A stretch of DNA of 64,000 nt, taken from contig CAVQVG010000015.1 of the NCBI GenBank assembly GCA_963717125.1, forward strand, positions 496,001 through 560,000, read 5' to 3'. This stretch comes from RYN-230 sp963717125 (GTDB taxonomy: Bacteria > Actinomycetota > Actinomycetes > Streptosporangiales > Streptosporangiaceae). How positions within the stretch are numbered: position 1 is the first letter of the stretch; each line of letters opens with the position of its first letter. Under the pieces are notes generated by a model. It was not told the DNA's origin. It saw only the letters and a list, made by a program, of their open reading frames with translations, and ran no database searches. Below, piece after piece: positions 8,054 to 16,937 of this stretch. Both the position numbers and the translations under genes were made by a program.

Positions 8054-9877
8054 TCAGCCGAGGATCCGCACCACACCGTGGTCGCCGTTGACGCGCACGG
8101 TCTGGCCGGTCTTGATCAGCTTGGTGGCGTGGCCGGTGCCGACCACCGCGGGCATGCCGTACTCCCGGGCGATGATGGCGGCGTGCGACATGGTGCCGCC
8201 GATGTCGGACACGGTTGCCTTGATCTTGCCGAACACCGGGGCCCAGCTCGGCGCGGTCACCGGGCAGACCAGGATCTCGCCTTCCCGGATCTGGCCGATG
8301 TCGTTCACGTCGCGCAGCACCCGGGCCACGCCTTCGGCCACGCCGGGTGAAGCGGCGTAGCCGTGGATCTCGGCCGGGTCCGCGGTGTCCGCCGCCTGCG
8401 ACCAGACTTCCAGCGTCTGGGCGGTCACGCCCCACAGCATGCGAACCGCCGGGTCGTTCAGCGCCTCGGGCATCGGGCCCAGCGCGGGCGGCGGGGACCA
8501 GTCCCGGAGTACCTCGAGCATCCGCTTGCGCTCGGCCACCAGCGGCTGGAAGTGCCGCGCGCCGAGCGGCGTCCCGCCTGCCGCCCAGGCCAGCATGACA
8601 TCGGACAGCGCCTGGTCGATCTCGGTGTGATGCAGGTGGAAGATGTCCTCGCCGTCGGCCAGCACACCGGCCTGCCGGAGCAGGCCGCCGAACTCGCGGA
8701 TCCGCTGGAAGAACTGCGTGGTGAACCAGTGCTCGCAGTAGAACTTGTGGTCCTCCACGTAGGGGAAGACGAGCCGGCACAGGCCAAGCATCTGGTCGAA
8801 CGCGGCCCGGTCCGCGTCGCTGGCCAGCAGCCCCCGGTACTCGGCCGCGATCCGGTCCCGGTCGGCCCGCAGCGCCTCGGTCGGCCGGGCCGCGGGCTGC
8901 CCGGCGCGTTCCAGCGCCACGTAGCGGGGCAGCGCCGCGAACGGCACCGTGAGGTCGTCGTTCCAGCTCCGGTGATGGTGGTAGAAGCCGTCGCCGGTGG
9001 ACACGTTGAACCACGGGTCGCGGGCCGCCGCGAACCCGGCCAGCCAGCGCTCGCCCGCCTCGCCACGGCCGTCCAGCGCGGCCAGCACCGCGGCCGGCTC
9101 GCAGTCCTCGGTGAACAGATCGGCCACGCCGCAGTCCACCGCCAGCCGGGCCAGCCGCCGCAGTTCGTCGTCCGGCCGGTACATGATCACATCGATGCCG
9201 GCCACCATCTGGGCGACCGCCTGGTCGCCAATCTCCGGGAAGGCCTTCTTGCAGAACTCGAAGAACACCACGTAGGCGCCGTAGCCGAGCATCAGGAACT
9301 CGGTGTGGTGGTGCCACATCTTCGAGTACAGGTCGAGGCAGCGGTGGAAATTCTCCCGGACGTAGTGGTTCTGCGCCACGCCGGTGGACTCGGTGACCAC
9401 CGCCGGGTCGTCGAATTCCGGCAGTTGCGGCACCTCGATGGCGCTGATCTCCTGGATCAGCCCTTCCATCCGGGATTTCCAGCCGTTCTGCAACCGGTCC
9501 CAGTTCTGGTAGTAGTAACCGGCCCGCTCTTCGAAGATCGCGGCCCGGCGGCCGATCTCGGCCGGATCGGTCACCGGGATGGCGGTGATGTACACCCGCC
9601 CGTTCACGATCCGGTGCTCGATGCCGAGCGTGGTCGGGAAGACGAACACCCGGGCCGTGTTGGCGCCGATGGCGCTGTACGGGATCTCCGCCGTGATCGT
9701 GTCGAAGACCGGCATCGGCTCGGGGAAGTGCATCGAGTTGTAGAACCAGAAGCGCTGGTCGTCTTCGGGCTGGAAGCGGGTGAAATACGGGTACATCGAG
9801 CGCCAGCCCGCAGCGCCGGGAACGTCGGCGATCTGGGACGGGAGCGGGAAACTGGGGGCTGCGCCGTCTCCCTCCAT
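8054..9877 (-). CDS. PEP-utilising, phosphohistidine swivelling-domain subunit
   Basis: The 607-residue protein ends in the PEP-utiliser mobile domain, with the phosphorylated histidine at about H565 in GGTMSHAAIIAREYGMPAVVG. The first about 500 residues are a mostly helical domain rich in aromatics and histidines (KMWHHHTEF, GDGFYHHHRSWNDD), probably the acceptor-binding part. Together with the next gene it has the domain content of rifampin phosphotransferase (one chain) and of phenylphosphate synthase (two chains of similar sizes). The reaction is predicted as ATP-dependent phosphorylation of an unknown acceptor. The ATG start at 9875-9877 has AAGGAG eight bases upstream; longer open frames run antisense into the regulator gene and are not real. 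It is the first gene of the operon. Confidence 0.85.
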   Translation of the reverse strand: MEGDGAAPSFPLPSQIADVPGAAGWRSMYPYFTRFQPEDDQRFWFYNSMHFPEPMPVFDTITAEIPYSAIGANTARVFVFPTTLGIEHRIVNGRVYITAIPVTDPAEIGRRAAIFEERAGYYYQNWDRLQNGWKSRMEGLIQEISAIEVPQLPEFDDPAVVTESTGVAQNHYVRENFHRCLDLYSKMWHHHTEFLMLGYGAYVVFFEFCKKAFPEIGDQAVAQMVAGIDVIMYRPDDELRRLARLAVDCGVADLFTEDCEPAAVLAALDGRGEAGERWLAGFAAARDPWFNVSTGDGFYHHHRSWNDDLTVPFAALPRYVALERAGQPAARPTEALRADRDRIAAEYRGLLASDADRAAFDQMLGLCRLVFPYVEDHKFYCEHWFTTQFFQRIREFGGLLRQAGVLADGEDIFHLHHTEIDQALSDVMLAWAAGGTPLGARHFQPLVAERKRMLEVLRDWSPPPALGPMPEALNDPAVRMLWGVTAQTLEVWSQAADTADPAEIHGYAASPGVAEGVARVLRDVNDIGQIREGEILVCPVTAPSWAPVFGKIKATVSDIGGTMSHAAIIAREYGMPAVVGTGHATKLIKTGQTVRVNGDHGVVRILG

Positions 9878-9977
9878 CGGGGTTTCTCCTTGCCGGGATC
9901 CGGGCCGCCGGGCCACTGCGGCGGACACCGCTGACGCTGGCATGCGGGTGCGAGCAGCACAAGGACGGATTGGTAGC

Positions 9978-10010
9978 TTTTCACCTGGTGAAAAGGTGCG
10001 CGCACCAGGT
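9978..10010. promoter_or_regulatory. Nested palindromes in the divergent promoter (probable IclR-type operator)
   Basis: Three overlapping perfect inverted repeats lie between the dikinase operon (start 9877, minus) and the IclR gene (start 10046, plus). TTTTCACC-T-GGTGAAAA spans 9978-9994, GGTGCGCGCACC spans 9995-10006, and ACCTGGTG with CACCAGGT (12-base spacer) spans 9983-10010. Position and symmetry suggest binding by the divergent IclR-family regulator. Confidence 0.6.
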
Positions 10011-10045
10011 TGTCCCGGCCGCGGCGCCGCGATGGGATAAGGCTG

Positions 10046-10912
10046 ATGCGGAACTACAAGGTCAAACCCATTCAGGCGCTGGCCCGCGGCCTGGACGTGC
10101 TCAGCGCGCTGCAGGAAATGCGCGCGGCGAGCCTGAACGACCTGTACCTCGCGACCGGGATTCCGAAGAGCACGCTGACCCGCATCCTGGCCACACTGCA
10201 CGGGCAGGGCCTGGTCTGGCAGCGGCTGGCTGACGGCGCGTTCCTGCCCAGCCACACGCTCCAGGAGCGGACCCGGCTGGACGACGCGGCCTGGCTGGGC
10301 GAGATCGCTTCGCCGGTGCTGTCCCGGCTGTGCCAGACGGTGCAGTGGCCGTCCGTGCTGTCCGTGCCCCGGCTGGACTACATGGAGGTGCTCGACACGA
10401 ACAGCCGCCGGGCCTACTTCGACGAGATACCGCCGCGGCCGATCAAGTTCCGGGCCAACATGCTGCGTTCCGCGTCCGGCCGCGCGTACCTGTCGTTCTG
10501 CCCGGACCAGGAGCGCGAGGCGGTGCTGGCCCGGCTGCGGGCCCGCGACGTGCCCGGCCACGAACTGGCGCACGACGGCGCGGCGCTCCGGCGCGTCGTG
10601 CGGACCACCCGGCAGCGTGGGTTCAGCGTCCGGGCGCCGGACTTCGGCGGCGACTACGCGCGGACCCGGGCCGAGTGCGACGATGGGCGCAACTCGATCG
10701 CGATGCCGATCCGGGCCAACGGCCAGGTGCTCGGCTGCGTGAACCTGACCTGGCGGATGACGGTGCTGACGCTGCGCCAGGTGACCGACCGGCACCTGGG
10801 CCCGCTGCGCGACGCGGTCCGGGCCATCGAGCGGCGGGCCACCGTGGCCGGCGTGGGCACAGACAGCAGACAATCGGGCCGGCGTGGGGCCAACAACGAT
10901 GGAGTGCCGTGA
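10046..10912 (+). CDS. IclR-family regulator, MhpR-like
   Basis: The 288-residue protein has an N-terminal winged helix-turn-helix (IQALARGLDVLSAL, then LATGIPKSTLTRILATLHGQGLV) and a C-terminal IclR effector domain. Details such as WPSVLSV, LRSASGRAYLSFCPDQERE and the closing INxxW-like CVNLTWRM recall MhpR, the activator of phenylpropionate catabolism in enterobacteria, so an aromatic acid effector is plausible (inference). The ATG at 10046 is chosen because the conserved part begins immediately after it and AAGG lies upstream; an ATG-equivalent 36 bases earlier would add a basic tail. It is divergent from the dikinase-carboxylase operon and its stop overlaps the next gene's GTG. Confidence 0.85.
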   Translation: MRNYKVKPIQALARGLDVLSALQEMRAASLNDLYLATGIPKSTLTRILATLHGQGLVWQRLADGAFLPSHTLQERTRLDDAAWLGEIASPVLSRLCQTVQWPSVLSVPRLDYMEVLDTNSRRAYFDEIPPRPIKFRANMLRSASGRAYLSFCPDQEREAVLARLRARDVPGHELAHDGAALRRVVRTTRQRGFSVRAPDFGGDYARTRAECDDGRNSIAMPIRANGQVLGCVNLTWRMTVLTLRQVTDRHLGPLRDAVRAIERRATVAGVGTDSRQSGRRGANNDGVP

Positions 10913-11934
10913 AAGCCATCCTGTGTAGCGAGACCGGCCGCGCCTCTGTGCTGCGGCTGGCCGACCGGCCCGTGCCCGAGCCGGGCCTGGGCGAGGTCCG
11001 GGTCAAGGTCGCGGTGTCCGGGGTGAACCCGACGGACTGGAAGTCCAGGTCCGGCCGGGCCGCCGGGGAATCGCTGGCCTTCCCGGAGGTGGTGCCGAAC
11101 CAGGACGGCAGCGGGACCATCGACGCGGTGGGCGACGGCATCGACCCGGCCCGGATCGGCCAGCGGGTCTGGCTGTGGGAAGCGGCCTGGCAGCGGGCGG
11201 ATGGCACCGCGCAGCAGTATTGCGTGCTGCCCACCCGGCAGGCCGCCCCGCTGCCGGATGGGGTGTCCTTCGACGTGGGGGCCAGCCTGGGCATCCCAGC
11301 GCTGACCGCGCACCGCTGCCTGACCGTGGCCGACGGCGGCCCGGACCGGCTCGGCCGGGGCGCGCTGGGCGGGCGGACCGTCCTGGTCGCCGGGGGCGCC
11401 GGCGCGGTGGGCCACGCGGCCATCCAGCTGGCCAGGTGGTCCGGCGCGCAGGTGCTGGCCACGGTGAGCAGCCCGGCCAAGGCGGAACTGGCCCGGGCCG
11501 CGGGCGCGGACCACGTGTTCAGCTACCGGGAGCCAGGCACGGCGGACCGGATCCGCGAGGCCGTCCCGGCCGGGGCCGACATCATCGTGGAGGTCGCCCC
11601 GCACGTCAACGCGGACCTCGACCTCAGCGTGGTGGCCGGCGGCGGGACGGTGTCCTGCTACGCGAACGACGGCCCGCGCCGGGACCTCACCGTGGCCGCC
11701 TGGGACCTGATGTGGCGTAACGTCCGCTACCAGTTCATCCTGGTCTACACGGTCCCGGCGGTGGCCAAGGACCACGCGGTAGCCGACGTGACCGCCGCCG
11801 CCGCGGCCGGCGCCCTCCCGGTCGGTGCGGCGGCCGGCCTCCCCATCACCCGGTTCCCCCTGGACCGCACCGGCGACGCGCACGACGCCGTCGAGCACGG
11901 CACCACCGGCAAAGTCCTCATCGACATCCCATAA
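10909..11934 (+). CDS. MDR-family NAD(P)H:quinone reductase-like oxidoreductase
   Basis: The 341-residue protein belongs to the medium-chain dehydrogenase superfamily, zeta-crystallin/quinone-reductase branch. It has the GroES-like N-terminus (GEVRVKVAVSGVNPTDWKSRSG) and the nucleotide motif VLVAGGAGAVGHAAIQLA. It lacks the zinc-ligand cysteines of alcohol dehydrogenases. It probably reduces a quinone or enone with NADPH. The GTG start overlaps the stop of the IclR gene (GTGA), so the two are co-transcribed. Convergent hairpins separate it from the ABC transporter operon. Confidence 0.85.
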   Translation: MKAILCSETGRASVLRLADRPVPEPGLGEVRVKVAVSGVNPTDWKSRSGRAAGESLAFPEVVPNQDGSGTIDAVGDGIDPARIGQRVWLWEAAWQRADGTAQQYCVLPTRQAAPLPDGVSFDVGASLGIPALTAHRCLTVADGGPDRLGRGALGGRTVLVAGGAGAVGHAAIQLARWSGAQVLATVSSPAKAELARAAGADHVFSYREPGTADRIREAVPAGADIIVEVAPHVNADLDLSVVAGGGTVSCYANDGPRRDLTVAAWDLMWRNVRYQFILVYTVPAVAKDHAVADVTAAAAAGALPVGAAAGLPITRFPLDRTGDAHDAVEHGTTGKVLIDIP

Positions 11935-11953
11935 CGCGGTCCGTTTCAACAGC

Positions 11954-11993
11954 GCGGTACATCGTGTCACCTATGCGTGTCACGATGTACCGC
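11954..11993. terminator. Bidirectional hairpin between convergent operons
   Basis: A 13-bp perfect stem (GCGGTACATCGTG with its complement) and a 14-base loop lie 20 bp after the MDR gene and 30 bp before the stop of the opposing LivF gene. The partial pairing extends beyond the perfect stem. Position supports a shared terminator. Confidence 0.65.
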
Positions 11994-12024
11994 ACTGACC
12001 AAAAGGGACTGCAGTGGCCCGGGC

Positions 12025-12765
12025 TCAGCCGCCGGGGCTGCCGCGCAGCAGGTAGGCCGACCTGAGCAGTTCGGGCTGGTCGCGCAATTGGCGGGCCGGG
12101 CCGGAGAAGCGCAGCCGGCCGCCCTCCATGACGTAGGCGTGCCCGGCCAGGCCCAGCGCCAGCGTGGCGAACTGCTCGATCAGCAGCACCCCGGTCCCGG
12201 ACCCGGCGACCGCGCGGATCACCGGGATGAGCCGGTTCACCACCACCGGCGCCAGCCCCAGGGACAGCTCGTCGATCAGCACGTAGCGCGGCCCGGACAC
12301 CAGGGCCTGGGCCAGCACCAGCATCTGCTGCTCGCCGCCGGACAGGGTCCGGGCCGGTGCGCCCAGCCGCCGGCCGATCTCCGGGAACAGGTCGAGCGCC
12401 CGCTCCCGGCCGGCCCGGGCCTGGGCGGCCGGCATGGCGTACGTGGCCACCCGGAGGTTCTCCTCGACGGTCAGGTCACCGAGCAGCCTGCGGCCCTCGG
12501 GGACGATCGCGACACCGGCCCGCCGGATCCGTTCCGGCCGGCCGCGGGCCAGGTCACGCCCGTCCAGCAGGACCGACCCGGCGCGCGGCCGGAGCACGCC
12601 GCCGACCGCCAGCACCAGGCTGGACTTGCCCGCCCCGTTCGGCCCGAGCAGCGCGGTCACCGCGCCGGCCGGCACGTCCACCGACACGTCCTGGACCACG
12701 GTGCGGCGGCCCCGGTCCACGGTGAGACCGCGCAAGCTGAGCAGCGCGCGATCCGGCCCCGTCAT
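12025..12765 (-). CDS. livF: Branched-chain-type ABC transporter ATPase, LivF-like
   Basis: This 246-residue ATPase belongs to the HAAT import family. Walker A is LLGPNGAGKSSLV, the signature is TLSGGEQQMLVLAQAL, and Walker B is YVLIDELSLGLAPVVV, the last being typical of LivF. The C-terminus has the short LivF tail. The ATG start overlaps the stop of the LivG gene by four bases. It is the last gene of a five-gene minus-strand operon encoding the whole importer. The substrate may be an amino acid, amide, urea or aromatic acid; the nearby catabolic operon does not settle it. Confidence 0.9.
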   Translation of the reverse strand: MTGPDRALLSLRGLTVDRGRRTVVQDVSVDVPAGAVTALLGPNGAGKSSLVLAVGGVLRPRAGSVLLDGRDLARGRPERIRRAGVAIVPEGRRLLGDLTVEENLRVATYAMPAAQARAGRERALDLFPEIGRRLGAPARTLSGGEQQMLVLAQALVSGPRYVLIDELSLGLAPVVVNRLIPVIRAVAGSGTGVLLIEQFATLALGLAGHAYVMEGGRLRFSGPARQLRDQPELLRSAYLLRGSPGG

Positions 12766-13478
12766 GACAGCTCCGCCGTACCCAGGTAGGCCTGGATCAC
12801 CTGCTCGTCGCGGAGCACCGCGGCGGTCGGGCCGACCGCGATGAGCCGGCCGAAGTCGAGCACGGCGGTGCTGGCGCAGCACGCGGACACCAGGCTCATG
12901 TCGTGGTTGACCAGGATGACCAGCGCCCCGGTGCGCGCCGGGATGTCGCGGATCACCCCGGCCAGGTGCCCGGTCTCCGCGTCGGGCAGCCCCGCGGCGG
13001 GCTCGTCGAGCAGGATCAGCTTGGGCGTCCCGACCACGGCCCGGGCCAGCTCGACCAGCCGGCGCTGCCCCACCCCCAGCGTGCGCACCGGGGTCTGCGG
13101 GTCGGTGTCCAGCCCGGCGAAGGAGATCGCGCTGAGCACGTCCGCCCGCCGGGACCGGCTCACCAGGTGACTGTGCTCGTGCACCATGGCCACGTTGTCG
13201 TAGACGGACAGCTCCTGGATGGCCTGCTCGGTCTGGAACGTCCGGCGCAGGCCCCAGCGCGCCCGGCGGTACGCGGGCATGGCCAGCAGGTCGGCGCCGG
13301 CCGCGCGGACCGTGCCGGCTGACGGCCGGACGAACCCGCTCAGCACGTTGAAGAACGTGGTCTTGCCGGCCCCGTTCGGCCCGATCAGCCCGCAGGTGCC
13401 GGCCTCGAACCGGACGCTCACCGCGTCCAGCGAGGTGACCCCGCCGAACCGGACGGTCAGCCCGGCCACGTCGATCAT
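12762..13478 (-). CDS. livG: Branched-chain-type ABC transporter ATPase, LivG-like
   Basis: This 238-residue ATPase pairs with LivF. Walker A is LIGPNGAGKTTFFNVL, Walker B is LILLDEPAAGLPDAE, and the switch histidine is in VNHDMSLV. The signature reads TLGVGQRRLVELARAV, where family members usually have LSxGxQR, so the second signature residue is Gly rather than Ser. The sequence is slightly shorter than many LivG proteins. The ATG start overlaps the end of the LivM gene by four bases. The longer frame upstream overlaps LivM on the same strand and was discarded. Confidence 0.88.
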   Translation of the reverse strand: MIDVAGLTVRFGGVTSLDAVSVRFEAGTCGLIGPNGAGKTTFFNVLSGFVRPSAGTVRAAGADLLAMPAYRRARWGLRRTFQTEQAIQELSVYDNVAMVHEHSHLVSRSRRADVLSAISFAGLDTDPQTPVRTLGVGQRRLVELARAVVGTPKLILLDEPAAGLPDAETGHLAGVIRDIPARTGALVILVNHDMSLVSACCASTAVLDFGRLIAVGPTAAVLRDEQVIQAYLGTAELS

Positions 13479-14533
13479 GGCTGCGCCCTCCGCCCGCGAC
13501 GGAGCCGCCGCCCCAGCCGGGCCAGGTCCCGCGGGACCTGGTCGGCCAGCCCGGCCGGGGCGGTGGTCAGTACCTGGAGGACGCCCAGGCCGAACAGGAT
13601 GGTCAGCCAGTCCGCGGACACCCCCCAGTTGTTCAGCAGCGCGGGCAGCAGTTCGAGCAGCAGCGCGGCCACGATCGCGCCGTACCACCGGTACACCCCG
13701 CCCATCAGGACCACGGCCAGCAGCGTGATCGAGTCCTGGGTCGGGAAGTCGATCGAGTACAGGTAGCGGACGGCCCCGGCCAGCACGCCGCCCGCCACCC
13801 CGGTGATGAACGAGGCCAGCGCGAACGCCCACAGCTTGTACAGCGTGGTGTTGATCCCGGCGGCCAGCGCCGCCGCCTCGCTCTGCCGGATGGCCGCCCA
13901 GGCCCGGCCGGGCCGGCCTCGCAGGTGCACGGCCACCAGCGCGAACATCAGCACGGCGACCAGCACCGCGTACCGGAAGTAAGCCGGGTCGCTGCCCGCG
14001 ATGCCAGGGCGGCGGATCGGCGGGATGTGCACCGAGGCGCCGTTGTAGCCGAGGAAGCCCGCCCCGCCGTTGGGAAAGTTCGTGCTGGCCAGCGCCACCG
14101 TGATGGCGCCGGCCAGCATCAGCGTGATGAGCGCGAGGTACAGCCCGCGCAGCCGCAGCGCGGGCAGCCCGATCAGCGTGCCCGCGGCCATGGTGAGCAG
14201 GCCCGCCCCGAGCAGCACCAGCGGATAGGGCAGCGTGGTGGCGAACAGCAGCCGGGCCGCCACCCAGGCGCCGATGGCCAGCACCGCGACCTGGCCGAGC
14301 GAGACCAGGCCGACCCGGCCGACCAGCAGGCCGAGGCCGAGCGCGACCACCGCGTACACCGCGACCTGCGTCATCGCCTGGACGTAGTACAGACTCAGCA
14401 GTTCGGGCAGGGCCAGCAGGACGAACAGCAGCAGCGCGGTCAGCGTCCCGGCGCGGGCCAGCGCCCGGCCGCCCGGCCGGCGCAGCGCGGAACGCGGCCA
14501 CGCCGCGGTACTGCGCCCCGTGGTGTCGATCAC
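13475..14533 (-). CDS. livM: Branched-chain-type ABC transporter permease, LivM-like
   Basis: The 352-residue permease has eight to nine hydrophobic segments and the LivM-typical block VGLVSLGQVAVLAIGAWVAA near residues 70-95. The cytoplasmic coupling region carries GRAWAAIRQSEAAALAAGI, the equivalent of the family's conserved R-x-x-E-x-A-A motif. A basic tail (DLARLGRRLRRGRRAQP) ends the protein. The start ATG lies downstream of the LivH gene by six bases. It forms the transmembrane pore together with LivH. Confidence 0.88.
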   Translation of the reverse strand: MIDTTGRSTAAWPRSALRRPGGRALARAGTLTALLLFVLLALPELLSLYYVQAMTQVAVYAVVALGLGLLVGRVGLVSLGQVAVLAIGAWVAARLLFATTLPYPLVLLGAGLLTMAAGTLIGLPALRLRGLYLALITLMLAGAITVALASTNFPNGGAGFLGYNGASVHIPPIRRPGIAGSDPAYFRYAVLVAVLMFALVAVHLRGRPGRAWAAIRQSEAAALAAGINTTLYKLWAFALASFITGVAGGVLAGAVRYLYSIDFPTQDSITLLAVVLMGGVYRWYGAIVAALLLELLPALLNNWGVSADWLTILFGLGVLQVLTTAPAGLADQVPRDLARLGRRLRRGRRAQP

Positions 14534-14539
14534 CGGCGG

Positions 14540-15430
14540 CTAGCCCTCCTCGCGGGACAGGGTGAGCACCCGGTGCCGGGACAAGACCAGCAACGCCACC
14601 GCGGCCAGCACGAACGGGGTCATGTCCCGGTAGCTGCTGAGCGCCTGGATCGGGGTCAGCAGGTCATGGACCAGGCCGATGACGAGCGCGGCCAGGAAGG
14701 TGACGGTGATCGAGCGCAGCCGGGCGATCAGCGCGGCGGCCAGCGAGGAGATGATCAGGAAGGTGAGCGTGGTGGCGTCCAGCGCGACCAGGTCGGCCAG
14801 CAGCAGCCCGGCCAGGCCGCCGAGCAGCCCACAGCCAAGCCAGGCGGCTGCCTCGACCCGGCGGACCGGCACGCCGAGCGTGGCGGTGATCTCCCGGTCG
14901 TTGGCCATCGCCCGCATCGCGGTGCCCAGCCGGGTGTACCGCAGGAACGCGCCCGTGCCCACGGTGATGAGCACCCCGGCCGCCAGCGCGACCACCTGGG
15001 TCCAGGTCACCTGAACCTGGCCGACGGTGAAGCCGCCGTTGTCGGTGGGTAGCGTGATGGCCCGGGATTCGCCGCCGCTGGTCGTCCAGATCAGGTCCAT
15101 CGCACCGAACAGGACCAGCGTCAGGCCCAGCGTGGCCACCGCCTTGACCAGTGGGTCCCGCCCGGCCAGCGCCGGGCCGAACAGCAGCCCGTAGGCCAGG
15201 GTGACCAGGCCGCCGAACACCACGCAGGCCAGCCAGCCCAGCCAGCTGGGCAGCCCCGCGCTGGCCAGCGACCAGGCGATCAGCGCGCCCATCGCCCCGA
15301 CCGCGCCGAACGCCAGGTACACCACGCCGGTGGCCCGGTATAGCACGACCAGGCCTACCCCGGACAGCGCGTACACGCCGCCCAGGGCCAGCCCGCTAAC
15401 GATGAATGGCTGGAAGTCGGCCCAGCTCAT
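14540..15430 (-). CDS. livH: Branched-chain-type ABC transporter permease, LivH-like
   Basis: The 296-residue permease has about eight membrane helices and the LivH features GLALGGVYALSGVGLVVLYRATGVVYLAFGA-type N-terminal block (residues 12-40) and TRLGTAMRAMANDREITATLGV as the ATPase-coupling loop. It begins at an ATG that overlaps the end of the substrate-binding protein gene by four bases. A longer open frame upstream lies out of frame inside the binding-protein gene and was rejected. Confidence 0.88.
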   Translation of the reverse strand: MSWADFQPFIVSGLALGGVYALSGVGLVVLYRATGVVYLAFGAVGAMGALIAWSLASAGLPSWLGWLACVVFGGLVTLAYGLLFGPALAGRDPLVKAVATLGLTLVLFGAMDLIWTTSGGESRAITLPTDNGGFTVGQVQVTWTQVVALAAGVLITVGTGAFLRYTRLGTAMRAMANDREITATLGVPVRRVEAAAWLGCGLLGGLAGLLLADLVALDATTLTFLIISSLAAALIARLRSITVTFLAALVIGLVHDLLTPIQALSSYRDMTPFVLAAVALLVLSRHRVLTLSREEG

Positions 15431-16782
15431 GATGCGGCCGCGGCCACGCCCGCCACCTTGCGGTAGCTGGCGATCTGCGGGTCGATCGAGGAGATCTGGG
15501 TGCAGCCCTGGGCGGTGAGCATCTTGCCGTTGTCCGGCGTGACCGTGTAGTCCTCGTTGTTCGGGATGTGCATCGGGTAGCTGCCGTACGTCCAGAGCTG
15601 GCAGAGCATGCCGGTGTTGAAGTTGCTGACCGCCTTGAACGCGGCGTTCACGCTCTTGACCGTGTAGCTGCCCTTGATCGTTTCCAGCGCGTGCACCGCG
15701 ATCTCGGCCTCGGTGAAGCCCATCTGGCTGAAGCTGCCGATGCCGCCGGAGACGGCCTTCCCGTACTGCTTGTAGATCGCCTCGTAGAGCTTCATGGCCG
15801 GGGAGCTGACCGAGTCCGGCGGGGCCAGCTCGGCGTTGACGAACAGCTTGTGGTTCCACTTCGGGCCCAGGGACTGGGCCAGGAAGTCGGTGTTGCACGG
15901 CGTCGAGCAGCCCCACAGTTTGACCCGGTCCTCCAGGCCCAGCTTCTGGGCGGCCTCCAGGATGACCAGCGCCTCGGGCGGGGTGAAGTTGAGCACCACG
16001 GCGCCGTTCGGGCCGGCGTCGTCCACTTCCTTGAGGGCCACCGACTCCGCGTCCGAGATCGGCACGTTCTCGGTCAGCTGGGTGATCGGCACGTGCGCGG
16101 CCCCGGCCAGCGCGGCCGGGCCGGCCGCGATGTACCCGGTGCCGGGCACGTTCGACTGGTCGAACACGATCTTCGAGACGTGCTGGCTGAGCGCGTACTG
16201 CACGGCCCCGTCCGAGCTGTACCGCGGCCCCATGTTGACCGCGGCGCTGTTCGGGGTGGACCAGCATTCCGGCGCGATGCCGGAGTCGATGATGTCGTAC
16301 CCGAGCTTCTGCCAGTAGGCGTGGTCGACCGAGCATTCGATAATGCTCGTGTTGCCGACGATCCCGACCACGTGATCGGTCTGGACGAGCTGGCTGGCCT
16401 CCCCTGATATCTGGCCCGGATTGGTCTGCTCCTGCTCTATGTAATACTTAATAGGGTGACCGTTGATCCCCCCGTTGTCGTTCACGCAGGTAAAGTAGGC
16501 GTTCGCCATATTCGCGATATCGGTAAACGACGTCCCGGGCTGATTGGTGACGATGCCACCGAGCGGGATGGGCGTGCCGGTGGCCTTCACCCCGGGCTTG
16601 GTTCCGCACTGTGACGTGCTCACCGTGGTCGCCCCCGGGCTGGTGGAAGCGGCCGCACTGGACGACGAGGGCGCACCGGCGGATGAGGGATTGCTGCTGC
16701 ATGCGGCCAGCGCGAGCAAACCTATTGTGGCAATGACGGCGAACGGCGCCCGCGCATCCGCGCGGTGCCTGGAGAATCCCAC
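15427..16782 (-). CDS. ABC transporter substrate-binding lipoprotein (LivK-like)
   Basis: The 451-residue protein is the extracytoplasmic receptor of the importer. It starts at a GTG with AGGAGG nine bases upstream. The signal peptide ends in the lipobox LALAAC, so Cys28 is the predicted lipidated residue, followed by a serine-rich linker. The rest is a periplasmic-binding-protein type I fold (Peripla_BP_6), with motifs such as PIPLGGIVTNQPG and CVNDNGGINGHPIKYY. It is the first gene of the operon, which fits high expression of a receptor. Longer starts upstream of the GTG would add 49 residues without a signal peptide. Confidence 0.9.
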   Translation of the reverse strand: MGFSRHRADARAPFAVIATIGLLALAACSSNPSSAGAPSSSSAAASTSPGATTVSTSQCGTKPGVKATGTPIPLGGIVTNQPGTSFTDIANMANAYFTCVNDNGGINGHPIKYYIEQEQTNPGQISGEASQLVQTDHVVGIVGNTSIIECSVDHAYWQKLGYDIIDSGIAPECWSTPNSAAVNMGPRYSSDGAVQYALSQHVSKIVFDQSNVPGTGYIAAGPAALAGAAHVPITQLTENVPISDAESVALKEVDDAGPNGAVVLNFTPPEALVILEAAQKLGLEDRVKLWGCSTPCNTDFLAQSLGPKWNHKLFVNAELAPPDSVSSPAMKLYEAIYKQYGKAVSGGIGSFSQMGFTEAEIAVHALETIKGSYTVKSVNAAFKAVSNFNTGMLCQLWTYGSYPMHIPNNEDYTVTPDNGKMLTAQGCTQISSIDPQIASYRKVAGVAAAAS

Positions 16783-16937
16783 CTGCCCCCACCTCCTGGT
16801 GCAGACGGTGTAAACCCGCCCGGATGAGCAAGGTGAGCCGATATTAAAGTTCTGCCCTGGGTGGCACAAGGTCCCGGCCGCCACCCCGGACGGCAATGGC
16901 CCCATCTTGTGGCGGTACCCAAGAATCATGCGTTATG

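Noticed and set aside
7108..9877. Rifampin phosphotransferase
   Set aside because: The domain content is similar, but the two chains are separate genes in a carboxylase operon, and nothing suggests an antibiotic as acceptor.
8054..10873. Extension of the swivelling-subunit frame by 332 codons upstream
   Set aside because: The extra part is antisense to the IclR gene and the divergent promoter. The ATG at 9877 has a good ribosome site and family similarity starts there.
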